Part shown: positions 36,163 through 45,039 of the stretch, piece by piece | Position numbering within the stretch: position 1 is the stretch's first letter | How the letters are laid out: each line of letters starts with the position of its first letter | Notes under the pieces: generated by a model | What the model saw: the letters and a program-made list of their open reading frames with translations, nothing else | Databases searched by the model: none | What the model was told of the DNA's origin: nothing | Source of the DNA: Rhodococcus maanshanensis NBRC 100610 | Lineage (GTDB): Bacteria; Actinomycetota; Actinomycetes; Mycobacteriales; Mycobacteriaceae | Assembly: GCF_001894865.1 (NCBI RefSeq) | Contig: NZ_BCXA01000021.1 | Span: 1-64,000, forward strand | Direction of reading: 5' to 3' | Length of the DNA stretch: 64,000 bases | Made by a program: the position numbers and the translations under genes

Positions 36163-38088
36163 CTAGACCCGGCTCGGCTCCATCGTCGGGTCGTCCCCCG
36201 CCTCGTACTCCTCCAGCTCGACGTACTCGTCGTGATACTCCTCACCCACGGCGGGAACCTCCGTTCGCCGCCGCCACCAGAGCGTCACCGCCACGGCCGC
36301 GGCCACCAGCGCCAGCAGCACAACGACCGCGAACCAGAACCTCGGACCGTAGTAGCCGCTGAGCGTCATCCGGAGGGCGTTCCTCGCGTACGTGAGCGGC
36401 ATCAGCGCCTGCAGCCACCGGAACGGCTGCGGCATCTGCTCGATCGGGAACACGCCGCCGAACGAGAACAGCTGGACCATCAGCAGACCGAGGGCGATGA
36501 AGGTGCCGTTGACGGCTCCGAAGACGACGGTGAGCATCCGGGCGAGCGCGAGGGCCGCCGCGCCGATCAGCACCATCACCGCGACCATCATCACCACGCT
36601 CGGCGGCTCCGCGCCCGTCAGTGTGATCGTGGCGATCGAGGCCAGCACGGCGCCGCCTGCCATGATCGCGGCGGGCACCCGGTAGCGCCGGAGCCCGTCG
36701 CGCCTGGTCGGCCTGATCACGAACCAGATGAGGATCCCGAGCAGGAACAACGCCACGGACATGACCACAGGCACGGCGCCGGGACCGAAGCCGGCCGCCA
36801 CGTTGAGATTCTGCGGGCTCAGGTTCACCGGTGATGCGAGCATCGCGGCCGTGGCCTTGCGCTCGTCCGGCGTGAACGACGGCACCTGCGCCGCGCCGTC
36901 GGCCAGGCCCTTGGCGAGCTCCGCGCTGCCGTCGTCGAGCTGTCCGACGCCCACCTCGAGCTCACCGAGGCCGTCTCGCAACTGCACGCCGCCCGCGTCG
37001 AGCTGCCCCAGCCCGGAGTTCAGCTCCGCCGCGCCGGCATCGAGCTGGTGCGCGCCGTCGGCCAGTTGGCCGAGCCCGCCCGACAACTCGCCCGCGCCCG
37101 CGGCCGCGGACTGAAGGCCGCCCCGGTAGTCCGCCGACGGATCGGAGAGCTGGAACGCGAGCTCGCGTGCGCCCTCTCGCAGCTGCTTGAGCTGGCCCGC
37201 CACGTCCTCGTCGCCGGTCGGGAGCCCGGCCGCGACCATCGTGTCGACGAGCGGACCGACCACCGTGTCGATCACCTCGCTGATCTGCTTGGCGCCCGCG
37301 CCCAGTTCGTCGGTGCCCGAGACCAGCTGCCCGAGACCGTTCTTCAGTTCGGTCGCCCCGGCCGCGGCCTCATCGGCGCCCGCGGCCAGCTCCGAGGTGC
37401 CCGCAGCGAGTTCCCCGCTGCCCGCGTGCGCCTCGCTCAGACCCGAGGAGAGCTCGACGCTGCCGTCGGCGAGCTGGGTGGTCCCCGACAGCGCCTCCCC
37501 GGTACCGGCCGAGAGCTGGCGGGCGCCGGACGCGGCCTCCTCCAGCCCCTTGCCGACGTCGCCGAGCCCGACGAGCACCTGGTCCACCGACTGCTCGCCG
37601 ATCGACTCGGAGACCGCGGAACGCACCTGCGCCATCAGGCCCTCGCCGACCGGCGTCGCGACCAGGCTGTTGTGGTCGTTGTAGACGACCTCGAGCCGCG
37701 CCTTCTGCGGCTTGTCCGATCCGGCGCTGGCGATGTCGGCGCTGAAGTCCTGCGGGATCACCAGCGAGAAGTAGTACTCCCCGTCCTCGACGCCCGCGGT
37801 GGCCCGCTCCAGGTCGACTTCCTGCCAGGCGACGTCACCGCTCTCGACCAGCGAGGCGGCCACGTCCTTGCCCGCCTCGAGCCTGGTGCCGTCCATATCC
37901 GCGCCCGCGTCGTTGTTGACGATCGCGACGGGCAGCCGGTCGAGGGTGTCGCCCGGGTTCCACAACGCCCACATGTAGAAGCCGATGAGCGCCAGCGGGG
38001 CGATCACGATCGCAGCGAGCACCCCACGGTTGAGGTGTATCCGACGCGTGGGCTGGTCGGGAACGCCAGGGGTGGCTGGTGCCGCCAT
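36163..38088 (-). CDS. YhgE/Pip-family membrane protein (ABC-2 type)
   Basis: 641-aa protein of the phage-infection-protein family, related to the membrane part of type VII/WXG-linked and drug exporters. One TM near residues 24-44, then a long extracytoplasmic stretch (about 45-430) with many heptad-like repeats of the form L-x-x-G-x-x-x-L (for example GTSELAAGADEAAAGATELK), predicted coiled coil, then five C-terminal TMs and an acidic tail. It probably moves or senses an envelope compound. The ATG at 38088 follows agaggt. A perfect palindrome lies 30-43 bp upstream. Confidence 0.87.
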   Translation of the reverse strand: MAAPATPGVPDQPTRRIHLNRGVLAAIVIAPLALIGFYMWALWNPGDTLDRLPVAIVNNDAGADMDGTRLEAGKDVAASLVESGDVAWQEVDLERATAGVEDGEYYFSLVIPQDFSADIASAGSDKPQKARLEVVYNDHNSLVATPVGEGLMAQVRSAVSESIGEQSVDQVLVGLGDVGKGLEEAASGARQLSAGTGEALSGTTQLADGSVELSSGLSEAHAGSGELAAGTSELAAGADEAAAGATELKNGLGQLVSGTDELGAGAKQISEVIDTVVGPLVDTMVAAGLPTGDEDVAGQLKQLREGARELAFQLSDPSADYRGGLQSAAAGAGELSGGLGQLADGAHQLDAGAAELNSGLGQLDAGGVQLRDGLGELEVGVGQLDDGSAELAKGLADGAAQVPSFTPDERKATAAMLASPVNLSPQNLNVAAGFGPGAVPVVMSVALFLLGILIWFVIRPTRRDGLRRYRVPAAIMAGGAVLASIATITLTGAEPPSVVMMVAVMVLIGAAALALARMLTVVFGAVNGTFIALGLLMVQLFSFGGVFPIEQMPQPFRWLQALMPLTYARNALRMTLSGYYGPRFWFAVVVLLALVAAAVAVTLWWRRRTEVPAVGEEYHDEYVELEEYEAGDDPTMEPSRV

Positions 38089-38104
38089 GGTGTGACCTCT
38101 TCTC

Positions 38105-38141
38105 GTGACCGCAAAGCTGGACGATCGTCCAAAGCGGTCAC
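38105..38141. promoter_or_regulatory. nested palindromic operator upstream of the YhgE/Pip gene
   Basis: Inner TGGACGATCGTCCA (38118-38131) is a perfect 14-bp palindrome. Outer arms GTGACCGC (38105-38112) and GCGGTCAC (38134-38141) also pair. The inner site resembles TetR-family operators found before exporters of this family. No TetR gene is adjacent. Confidence 0.65.
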
Positions 38142-38142
38142 C

Positions 38143-38700
38143 TTAGGGAAGCCGGCGCTCCAGTGCAGGGTTTCGCGAAGATTTAACAATCGCCCAGATC
38201 CACAGCCCCGCCCACGCGGCGCCGAATAGCCAGCCCGCGATCACGTCGGTGAGCCAGTGCGCGCCCAGGTACACCCGGGAGAGCCCGATCGCCAGCGTCC
38301 ACAGAGCCAGCCCCGCGAACACCACGGGGTTACGCCAACGCGGCCCCGCGAGCCGCACGATCACAGCCCCCACCACGCACACCAGGATCGACGACATCAT
38401 CGCGTGCCCGGACGGGAACGAGTGGGTGACCTCGACCACCAACCGTTCGGGCTCCGGCGGCCGCGCCCGGCCGAACGCGAGCTTGAGCAGGGACATCACC
38501 AACTGGCCGGTGAACATCGCACCGCCGACCAGCAGCGCCTCCGCCCGATGCCGCCGCGCCAGCAGCGCGAGCACGATCACCGAGGTGACCACCAAGGAGG
38601 CCACCGTGCCACCGAGATTCGTGATCACCACGACGACGTCGGTGAGCCAAGGCGTGCGGATCTCGACAACGGAATCGAGCACGGACTGGTCAATCAGCAT
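38143..38700 (-). CDS. PAP2-family phosphatase (membrane)
   Basis: 185-aa membrane phosphatase with about six TMs. The three PAP2 motifs are present: KLAFGRARP, PSGHAM and SRVYLGAHWLTDVIAG, with the catalytic histidines in the second and third. Likely substrates are phosphatidic acid or polyprenyl diphosphates at the outer face of the membrane. The ATG at 38700 overlaps the end of the ATPase-like gene by 11 bp and directly abuts the 30-bp repeat. Confidence 0.9.
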   Translation of the reverse strand: MLIDQSVLDSVVEIRTPWLTDVVVVITNLGGTVASLVVTSVIVLALLARRHRAEALLVGGAMFTGQLVMSLLKLAFGRARPPEPERLVVEVTHSFPSGHAMMSSILVCVVGAVIVRLAGPRWRNPVVFAGLALWTLAIGLSRVYLGAHWLTDVIAGWLFGAAWAGLWIWAIVKSSRNPALERRLP

Positions 38701-41548
38701 GTCGCTCCGCGGGCTCCGCTCCGGGACACGGTCGCTCGGCAGGCTCCGCTCCGGCCAACAACCCGCGCTCCGTGCAGTGCGTGCGCCCGTCCTCGTCCAC
38801 CCACCACGGCAGGTCGATGTCGCCCCGCACCGCCCCGCTCAGCCGAACGGTCAGGCGGTCGTGCACCACCAGGGTGCCCTCGGGCAGCGGCAGTCCGAGC
38901 GCGACGTGGGCGAGCACCGCGGCCGGCTCGCGGTCCCATGCGCTGACACGGCGGCCCGCGCCGAGCACCTCTCCGCGGATCGCCTGCGACGCGGGCGGCA
39001 GGTCGAGCAACTCGGCCAGCCCGGCCGCGCTCGGCAGGTCACCGACCACCAGTAGCTCCGCAGGCACGGCAGCCGCCAGCCAGGGCCGGTCGAGCACGAC
39101 GGCCTCGGCCGGGTCGGCCAGCTGCCCGGACAGCGTCCTGACCGCCGCGGGCGGCGAGAGTTCATCCAGGTCGAGGATCCCCGACGCGGTCGCCTCCGCC
39201 AACAACCGGTGCGCACGCGCCACCACAGCGGGGCCCGGGTCCCGGTCTGGGTCGGCGAGCCGGTCCAGCAGCAGTTCGGCCATCTCCACCCCGTCGACCC
39301 GGTCGGCGGCCACGACCCCCGACAGCGCCGCGGCGTCCGGGTGCTCGAGCACGTCGAGCAGCCCCTCGAAGGTGCGATCGTCGGCCCGGCGCATCGCCCC
39401 CAGCCGGACCCCGCCAAGGCACGCATGCCTGCGCAGCCACCAGGCGGTGTACCCGAGCCGGTCCGAGAGCAGCGCCGCGGTCGCGGGCTCCCCGGCCAGC
39501 AGGCCGAGCGCGTCCGGCCAGGCGCCGGAATCCACCAGATCGAGGTCACGGACGGCGAGCAGCACCTCCGGATCCTCCTCGAGGGTCGACCACCAGGCGT
39601 CCTCGTCATCGAGGTCCTGCTCGGGCCCGGTCGGCAGATCCGCCCGAAGCACCGTGAACCCCCAGCCGACACCGACACCGCGCAGCGCGGCCTCGCCGAA
39701 CCGCTCGACCAACGCCGATGACACGGTCCCGAACGGAGAGTCCGCCGCGAGCACACGGGCGAGCGGCGCGCCCGGCAGCAGTAACTCGTCCGCGGCGCGC
39801 AGCGTTCCGTCCGCATCCGGAAGGGGCAGCTGACCGAGCCAGCCGGGCAGGTCCCCCGCCGCGGCGGCGACGGCGGCCAACGACAGCACCGGATCCGCGA
39901 GTTCGCTTGCGGCGGTGGGATCGTCGAGATCCACGTCCTCGATCGCAGACCGTAGTGCGGGGTCGGCGAGGACGTCTAGCGCGGACGCGCTGCCCGCACC
40001 GAGCCGGCCGAGCAGTCGGTGTGCGGCATCAGGATGCACCAGCCGGATCCAATGGACCCCGTGTGCGTCGACACCGGACCCGACGCCCCCGAGGTCGTGG
40101 CCGAGCACCACGGTCCTCGGACCCGTCACCGTGCGACCGTCCGTCAGCGGCACCGGGATGGCGGCCAACTCCTCCGCGGCGACCGAATCCACGACCAGCG
40201 GCTCCAGCGCCGCGTAAAGCCTTCCCCACCAGAGCGGTTCGCGATGGATCCCGGCGAGCAGCTCGGCCAGGTGTGCCAGCCCGATGCGGTGTACCCCGAC
40301 CGCGGACAGCGCCTGTGCCTCGCGCTCGGTGGACAGCCCGGGACCGAGCAGCCCGGGGATCACCTCCAGCAGCAGTTCGGCGAGTTCCGCCGTCAGCCCT
40401 GGCAGCACCACCGCGGATCCCGGCACCAGGTCCCGCCCGTCGGCGCCCGGCAGCCAGGCGTTGCCGGTCAGCTCTCTCAGTACCGCCTCGCGCAGCGCCG
40501 CATCCACCTCGCCACGCGCGAACCCGGGCAGCGGCACCAGCCGCAGTCGCTGCGACTCAGGAAGCGCCGCAACGAAACCGGCATATCCGTCGGCCAGATG
40601 CTCGAGGGCGGCACCTGGCATCAGCCGCCTGCGGTCGGGTTGCAGCGCCGCGTCGGCGATCAGGATCGCGGGCAGCGACAGCTCCTCGTCCGACCGGGTA
40701 GGCGCGCGCAGCACGTCGGCGGAGACCGGACGGACCCGTCCGTCGATAACCGGCACCGCCCAGCGAGCGGACGGCCCTGTCGAGTACTGCCACCAGGTGT
40801 GCTCGCCCTCCCGCGCGAGCGGTGCCTGCGGAGCGACCCCGACACGGAGCTCGGTCAGCCCGTCGGCGAGCGGCCTCTCGGATCGGGTGAAGGTCCGGTC
40901 GGCGAGCTCGATAGACGTCAGCGCGGGCAGCTCCAGCAGCAGGTCCGGGGCGTCGTCGGCCAGTTGCCGCAGCAGCTCGTCGCCGGCAACGCCCGGCCGC
41001 AGCGCCAGCACCACCTCCGAGTCGAAACCGGGCGCCGGCGCCGTGTCGGTGGCCCATACCAACCGCAGCACCGGCACACCCCGCTCGGGTTCGTCCAATC
41101 CGGCGGCGTGGAGTTCGTCGCGGGTCCGCTCCGCGGAGAAGACGATCGAACCGGTGCTCGACCTCAACTCGATCTCGTCGCTCACCGACAGCACGGCGGT
41201 GAATCCCACGCCGAACCGGCCGACAACCGGACCGCCGTCGGTGCCCTTACCCGAGACCCGCAGCGCCGACAGTGCCTGGACCCCCGCCTGATCGAGGGGG
41301 GCGCCGGTGTTCGCGACGTGCAGTCGGGTGCCGTCGAGCCAAATCCGCATCGCGCCGGGGATCCCGGCTCGGGCGGCGGCGTCCGCGGCGTTCTGGGCCA
41401 GCTCGGTCAGCAATCGGTCGCGGTACCCCGCGGCCGCGAGGTCGCCCTCGGTCGCGGCGTCCTCGCGGAGCCTGGTCGGTGAGGAACGCCAGGCGAGCAG
41501 CGTCGATTCCCTCAGCGCATCGGCGCCGAAGGGGTCGGCGACCGTCAG
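38690..41548 (-). CDS. sacsin/Hsp90-like ATPase-domain protein, apparent CTG start
   Basis: About 952-aa protein with an N-terminal GHKL ATPase fold: the Bergerat motif TELAQNAADAA at about residues 47-57, NTGAP at 80-84, and GRFGVGF at 110-116. The long remainder is unrecognised and rich in Leu/Ala/Asp. Relatives are annotated as sacsin-N-terminal-like or Hsp90-like; their role is unknown. The conserved N-terminus (VADPFGADALRESTLLAWRSSPTRLREDAATEGDL) extends upstream of the first ordinary start (TTG 41413) and leads to CTG 41548, which overlaps the DUF3027 stop as CTGA. The last 15 or so residues (GAEPAERP) come from a 30-bp repeat. Confidence 0.82.
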   Translation of the reverse strand: MTVADPFGADALRESTLLAWRSSPTRLREDAATEGDLAAAGYRDRLLTELAQNAADAAARAGIPGAMRIWLDGTRLHVANTGAPLDQAGVQALSALRVSGKGTDGGPVVGRFGVGFTAVLSVSDEIELRSSTGSIVFSAERTRDELHAAGLDEPERGVPVLRLVWATDTAPAPGFDSEVVLALRPGVAGDELLRQLADDAPDLLLELPALTSIELADRTFTRSERPLADGLTELRVGVAPQAPLAREGEHTWWQYSTGPSARWAVPVIDGRVRPVSADVLRAPTRSDEELSLPAILIADAALQPDRRRLMPGAALEHLADGYAGFVAALPESQRLRLVPLPGFARGEVDAALREAVLRELTGNAWLPGADGRDLVPGSAVVLPGLTAELAELLLEVIPGLLGPGLSTEREAQALSAVGVHRIGLAHLAELLAGIHREPLWWGRLYAALEPLVVDSVAAEELAAIPVPLTDGRTVTGPRTVVLGHDLGGVGSGVDAHGVHWIRLVHPDAAHRLLGRLGAGSASALDVLADPALRSAIEDVDLDDPTAASELADPVLSLAAVAAAAGDLPGWLGQLPLPDADGTLRAADELLLPGAPLARVLAADSPFGTVSSALVERFGEAALRGVGVGWGFTVLRADLPTGPEQDLDDEDAWWSTLEEDPEVLLAVRDLDLVDSGAWPDALGLLAGEPATAALLSDRLGYTAWWLRRHACLGGVRLGAMRRADDRTFEGLLDVLEHPDAAALSGVVAADRVDGVEMAELLLDRLADPDRDPGPAVVARAHRLLAEATASGILDLDELSPPAAVRTLSGQLADPAEAVVLDRPWLAAAVPAELLVVGDLPSAAGLAELLDLPPASQAIRGEVLGAGRRVSAWDREPAAVLAHVALGLPLPEGTLVVHDRLTVRLSGAVRGDIDLPWWVDEDGRTHCTERGLLAGAEPAERPCPGAEPAERHAD
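38701..38752 (-). repeat. 30-bp direct repeat, about 1.7 copies, inside a gene end
   Basis: On the minus strand two units begin GGAGCGGAGCC at 38752 and 38722. They match the units at 33833-33906. They code for the GAEPAERP-type carboxy-terminal tail of the ATPase-like protein and touch the PAP2 start codon. Confidence 0.8.
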
Positions 41549-42474
41549 TCCGTCGATGCCGGTTCCCCGGCGGCGTCGGAGGTCGGTGCCTCGTCGGCAG
41601 AAGCCTCGTCGGCGGCTACCTCGACCGCGGGGGCCTCGTCAGCAGGAACCTCGTCCGCGGCTACCTCGACTGCGGGAACCTCGTCCGCGGGAGCCTCGTC
41701 AGCGGGGGCCTCCGCCTTCGGTTCCGGCAACGGGACCACTTCCACCGCGCCGTCGTCGAAGGCGTCGAACTGCGGGCTGCCCGCGCCGGTGGGCAACGTG
41801 GTGTCCGAGTGCGCGCCGCAGCCGTACTGCGCGTACACGACGTGGCCATCGGCGGCCATCTCGTTACCGCACACCCCGAACGCCACCCGCAGCGATCCGG
41901 CCAGCGGCAGGTAGAACCCGCACAGCTCGCAGGTGGACGGCGCGGCCTTGGCCATCTCGGAGTCGGGACCGTAGTCGCCCTCGCGCCAACGCTCCGCGGC
42001 GTCCAGCCTGCCCTCGAGACTCATGACCTGCTTGCGGCCGAGCCCGACCTCGAGCGCCACCTCGTCGACCACCGGGTCGCCGGTCGCCACGTAACCGGGC
42101 ACCAGCCGCGGGTCGCCCGGCAGCGGGGCCAGCAGGTCGCCAGGAGAGAGATCGCCGGGGCGGATCCGCTCATCCCACGGAAGCCAGTCGGGCGCGGTCA
42201 GCGCGTCCGGACCGGGCAGCAGAGCCAGCTCACTGACCGTCGCGTGGTCGGATTCCGGGTCGGCCGCGAGCACCACTGCCCACTGCCAGCCGCGGTAACC
42301 GGGCAACTGCGCGGCGAACCGATGGGTCGCGGCGCACTCGCCCTCGGAGGTGACGCCAAGGTGTGCACCGACATCCCCCTCGCCGAGGTCGATCAACGCC
42401 TGACGGGCCAGGTCCACGGCATCGGCCAGGACGGGGCGCACGGGGGCAAGCTCGGGGGCAGATTGGGCACTCAC
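41545..42474 (-). CDS. DUF3027 family protein with acidic repeat tail
   Basis: 309-aa protein of the DUF3027 family (Rv0877 position). The core (residues 1-235) includes LARQALIDLGEGDVGAHLG, RGWQWAVVLAADPESDHATV and a possible metal site CELCGFYLP with later CG and CGAHSD. Residues about 255-294 are eight acidic pentapeptide repeats (EAPAD/EVPAV type). GTG start at 42474. Function unknown. Divergent from the glutamine-cyclotransferase gene; 4-base overlap with the following ATPase-like gene. Confidence 0.85.
   Translation of the reverse strand: MSAQSAPELAPVRPVLADAVDLARQALIDLGEGDVGAHLGVTSEGECAATHRFAAQLPGYRGWQWAVVLAADPESDHATVSELALLPGPDALTAPDWLPWDERIRPGDLSPGDLLAPLPGDPRLVPGYVATGDPVVDEVALEVGLGRKQVMSLEGRLDAAERWREGDYGPDSEMAKAAPSTCELCGFYLPLAGSLRVAFGVCGNEMAADGHVVYAQYGCGAHSDTTLPTGAGSPQFDAFDDGAVEVVPLPEPKAEAPADEAPADEVPAVEVAADEVPADEAPAVEVAADEASADEAPTSDAAGEPASTD
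41593..41712 (-). repeat. 15-bp coding repeat encoding acidic pentapeptides
   Basis: Eight consecutive 15-bp units code for E-(A/V)-x-A-(D/V) pentapeptides in the DUF3027 tail. Units differ by a few substitutions, so the array is probably length-variable between strains. Confidence 0.75.
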
Positions 42475-42533
42475 ACCCCCATTTTGCCGTATCGCGACAA
42501 ATCATCGGCGCAACGGGCTGCAATGCTGGTCTG

Positions 42534-43334
42534 ATGACCGGGCGACGGCTACCCCAGATCGCGGCCGCTGTGGCCGCCTTGATGCTTGCCGGCTGCGCGA
42601 ACGCAGCCACGAATTCCGGCGCGGAACCGGACGCGGACAGCGTCGAGCGACTTCGCGTCGAGGTCGTGGGCGAGCGCCCACACGACCGCACGGCCTTCAC
42701 GCAGGGCCTCGAGATCGCCGACGGCGAACTCCTCGAGGGCACCGGCCTGGCCGGACGGTCGGAGCTGCGGGCCGGCTCGCAGGAGACCGGCGTGGAGCGC
42801 CTCCGGGTGCCGGTGCCCGAGCAGATGTTCGGCGAGGGCATCACCGTCACCGGCGACACCGTCTGGCAGATCACCTGGCGCGACGGCGTGGCGATAGCCA
42901 GGGACCGCCACACCCTCGCCGAGCGCTCCCGCACGACGTACGAGGGCGAGGGCTGGGGCCTGTGCGCGCAGTCGGACCGCCTCGTGATGAGCGACGGCTC
43001 GGACACCCTCACCTTCCGCGACCCGGTCACCTTCGAACCGCGCGGCACCGTGGCGGTCACCCTCGACGGGCAACCCCAGGATCAGCTGAACGAACTCGAA
43101 TGCGTCGGTGACACAGCGGTTTACGCGAACGTGTGGCAGACCCAACAGATCGTGCGGATCGATCCGGACTCCGGCCGGATCACCGCGGTGATCGACGCGT
43201 CGGGCCTGCTGACCGACGAGGAGAGCCGCTCGGTGGACGTGCTCAACGGGATCGCGGAAGTGCCGGGCACCGACCGGTTCCTGATCACGGGCAAGTACTA
43301 CCCACGCATGTTCGAGGTCCGCTTCGTCCCCTGA
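42534..43334 (+). CDS. glutaminyl-peptide cyclotransferase, lipoprotein
   Basis: 266-aa exported lipoprotein of the plant/bacterial-type glutamine cyclotransferase family, a five-bladed beta-propeller that turns N-terminal glutamine into pyroglutamate. Signal and lipobox LMLAGC end at about residue 21. The family's PHDRTAFTQGLEIADGELLEGTG, ELRAGSQETG, EGWGLCAQSDRLVMSDGSDTLTF and LNGIAEVPGTDRFLITGKYYPRMFEV are all present. ATG at 42534; divergent from DUF3027. Confidence 0.9.
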   Translation: MTGRRLPQIAAAVAALMLAGCANAATNSGAEPDADSVERLRVEVVGERPHDRTAFTQGLEIADGELLEGTGLAGRSELRAGSQETGVERLRVPVPEQMFGEGITVTGDTVWQITWRDGVAIARDRHTLAERSRTTYEGEGWGLCAQSDRLVMSDGSDTLTFRDPVTFEPRGTVAVTLDGQPQDQLNELECVGDTAVYANVWQTQQIVRIDPDSGRITAVIDASGLLTDEESRSVDVLNGIAEVPGTDRFLITGKYYPRMFEVRFVP

Positions 43335-43392
43335 CACCCGCGACGGGCGAGGCGTGTGGTCCTTTGTCGCCCATCTAGGACAGAATTGACCC

Positions 43393-45039
43393 GTGACCGG
43401 ACCACGCGTGCCCAACGATCCCGACGGGAGTCGGGCATCCGACGACCTCGGACCGGGCCGGAGCCATCCGGGATTCGAGAACTATCCGCCCACGCGTCGG
43501 ACCTCGGCCCGCCGCGCGCCGCTGCCCCCGCTGCATCCCGTCGGTGACACCCGGCAGGGTTCCTCGGGTGAAGCCCGGCAGGCTTCCTCACCGAAGCCGC
43601 CGCCGATCCCCCGCAAGCTCACCGTCACCCGGGTTGCGGCGATGCGCAGCCGCGAGCTGACCAACCGAGGGATCGCCACCTTCCACCGGGCGGCCAAGGC
43701 CGACGGTGCGGAGAAGTCGGGACTGACAGCGCTGACGTATGCGGTCATGGCCAACTTCGCCACCGATGCCACCATCGCGGTCGCGCTGGCGAACACGCTG
43801 TTCTTCTCGGCCGCCACCGGCGAGGACAAGACCAAGGTCGCGCTGTACCTGTTGATCACCATCGCCCCGTTCGCGGTCATCGCCCCGCTGATCGGCCCGA
43901 TGCTCGACCGGTTGCAGCATGGACGCCGGCTCGCCCTGGCGTCCTCGTTCGCGCTGCGCACCGTGCTGGCTGTCGTGCTGGTCTTCAACTTCGACAGCTG
44001 GGGCCTGTACCCGGCCGCGCTCGCGATGATGGTGCTGAGCAAATCCTTCTCGGTGCTCAAGAGCGCCGTCACCCCACGCGTACTGCCGCCGGAGATCGAC
44101 CTGGTCCGGGTCAACTCGCGACTGACCGTCTTCGGCCTGATCGGCGGCACCATCGGCGCGGGTGCGGTGGCGGGCGTGCTCGCGCTCATCGTTGGATCGT
44201 CCTCGGGGCCGTTGTGGTTCGCCGCCGCCGTCGCCGCGCTCGGCGCGTACCTGAGCATGCGGATCCCGGCGTGGGTGGAGGTCACCGAGGGCGAGGTGCC
44301 CGCGACCCTGACCTATCACGGCGACGACGCGCGCACCGAGCCGATCGGCAAGGACGCAGGCGAGACGGTGAAAGCAGGCAAGCGGCGCCAGCCGCTCGGC
44401 CGCGCGGTCATCACGGGTCTCTGGGGTAACAGCACGATCCGGGTGCTCACCGGGTTCCTCACGCTCTACATCGCGTTCGTCGCGAAGTCCCGCACCGAAC
44501 ACGAGCCGATGGCGCAGGCGGCCATGCTGGCGCTGGTCGGCGCCGCGGCCGCGATCGGCAACTTCGCGGGCAACGCCACCGGCGCGCGCCTCAAGCTCGG
44601 CAGGCCGTCGGTGATCGTGCTGCGCTGCACGGCCGCCGTCACCGCGATCGCGATCATCGCCGCCCTCACCGACAGCCTGCTCACCGCGGCGCTCGCCACC
44701 CTGGTCGCGTCGGGCGCGAGCGCGCTGGCCAAGGTGTCGCTGGACGCCTCGCTGCAACACGACCTGCCCGAGGAGTCCATCGCGTCCGGCTTCGGTCGCT
44801 CGGAGACGGTGCTGCAGCTGAGCTGGGTCGTCGGCGGGGCGCTCGGCGTGCTGCTGCCCACCGAGTACTGGATCGGTTTCTCCGTGGTGTCGGTGCTGCT
44901 CGTGCTCGGCCTGGTCCAGACCTTCCTCACCTACCGGGGTTCGACGCTGCTCCCCGGCCTCGGTGGCAAACGCCCGAATGTGGCCAACCAGGAGATCACC
45001 CGACCGATCTCCGCGAACGCAGGGAACCGAACGTCGTGA
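43393..45039 (+). CDS. MFS-type transporter, Rv0876c-like
   Basis: 548-aa protein, the same length as I recall for Rv0876c. The first 80 residues are hydrophilic and basic (KPPPIPRKLTVTRVAAMRSRELTNRG) and cytosolic, then about twelve TMs. Motif-A-like GPMLDRLQHGRRLAL. Role unknown. GTG at 43393 lies just after a TAGGACAGAAT box, suggesting a near-leaderless message. The stop overlaps the DUF2771 start by GTGA. Confidence 0.85.
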   Translation: MTGPRVPNDPDGSRASDDLGPGRSHPGFENYPPTRRTSARRAPLPPLHPVGDTRQGSSGEARQASSPKPPPIPRKLTVTRVAAMRSRELTNRGIATFHRAAKADGAEKSGLTALTYAVMANFATDATIAVALANTLFFSAATGEDKTKVALYLLITIAPFAVIAPLIGPMLDRLQHGRRLALASSFALRTVLAVVLVFNFDSWGLYPAALAMMVLSKSFSVLKSAVTPRVLPPEIDLVRVNSRLTVFGLIGGTIGAGAVAGVLALIVGSSSGPLWFAAAVAALGAYLSMRIPAWVEVTEGEVPATLTYHGDDARTEPIGKDAGETVKAGKRRQPLGRAVITGLWGNSTIRVLTGFLTLYIAFVAKSRTEHEPMAQAAMLALVGAAAAIGNFAGNATGARLKLGRPSVIVLRCTAAVTAIAIIAALTDSLLTAALATLVASGASALAKVSLDASLQHDLPEESIASGFGRSETVLQLSWVVGGALGVLLPTEYWIGFSVVSVLLVLGLVQTFLTYRGSTLLPGLGGKRPNVANQEITRPISANAGNRTS

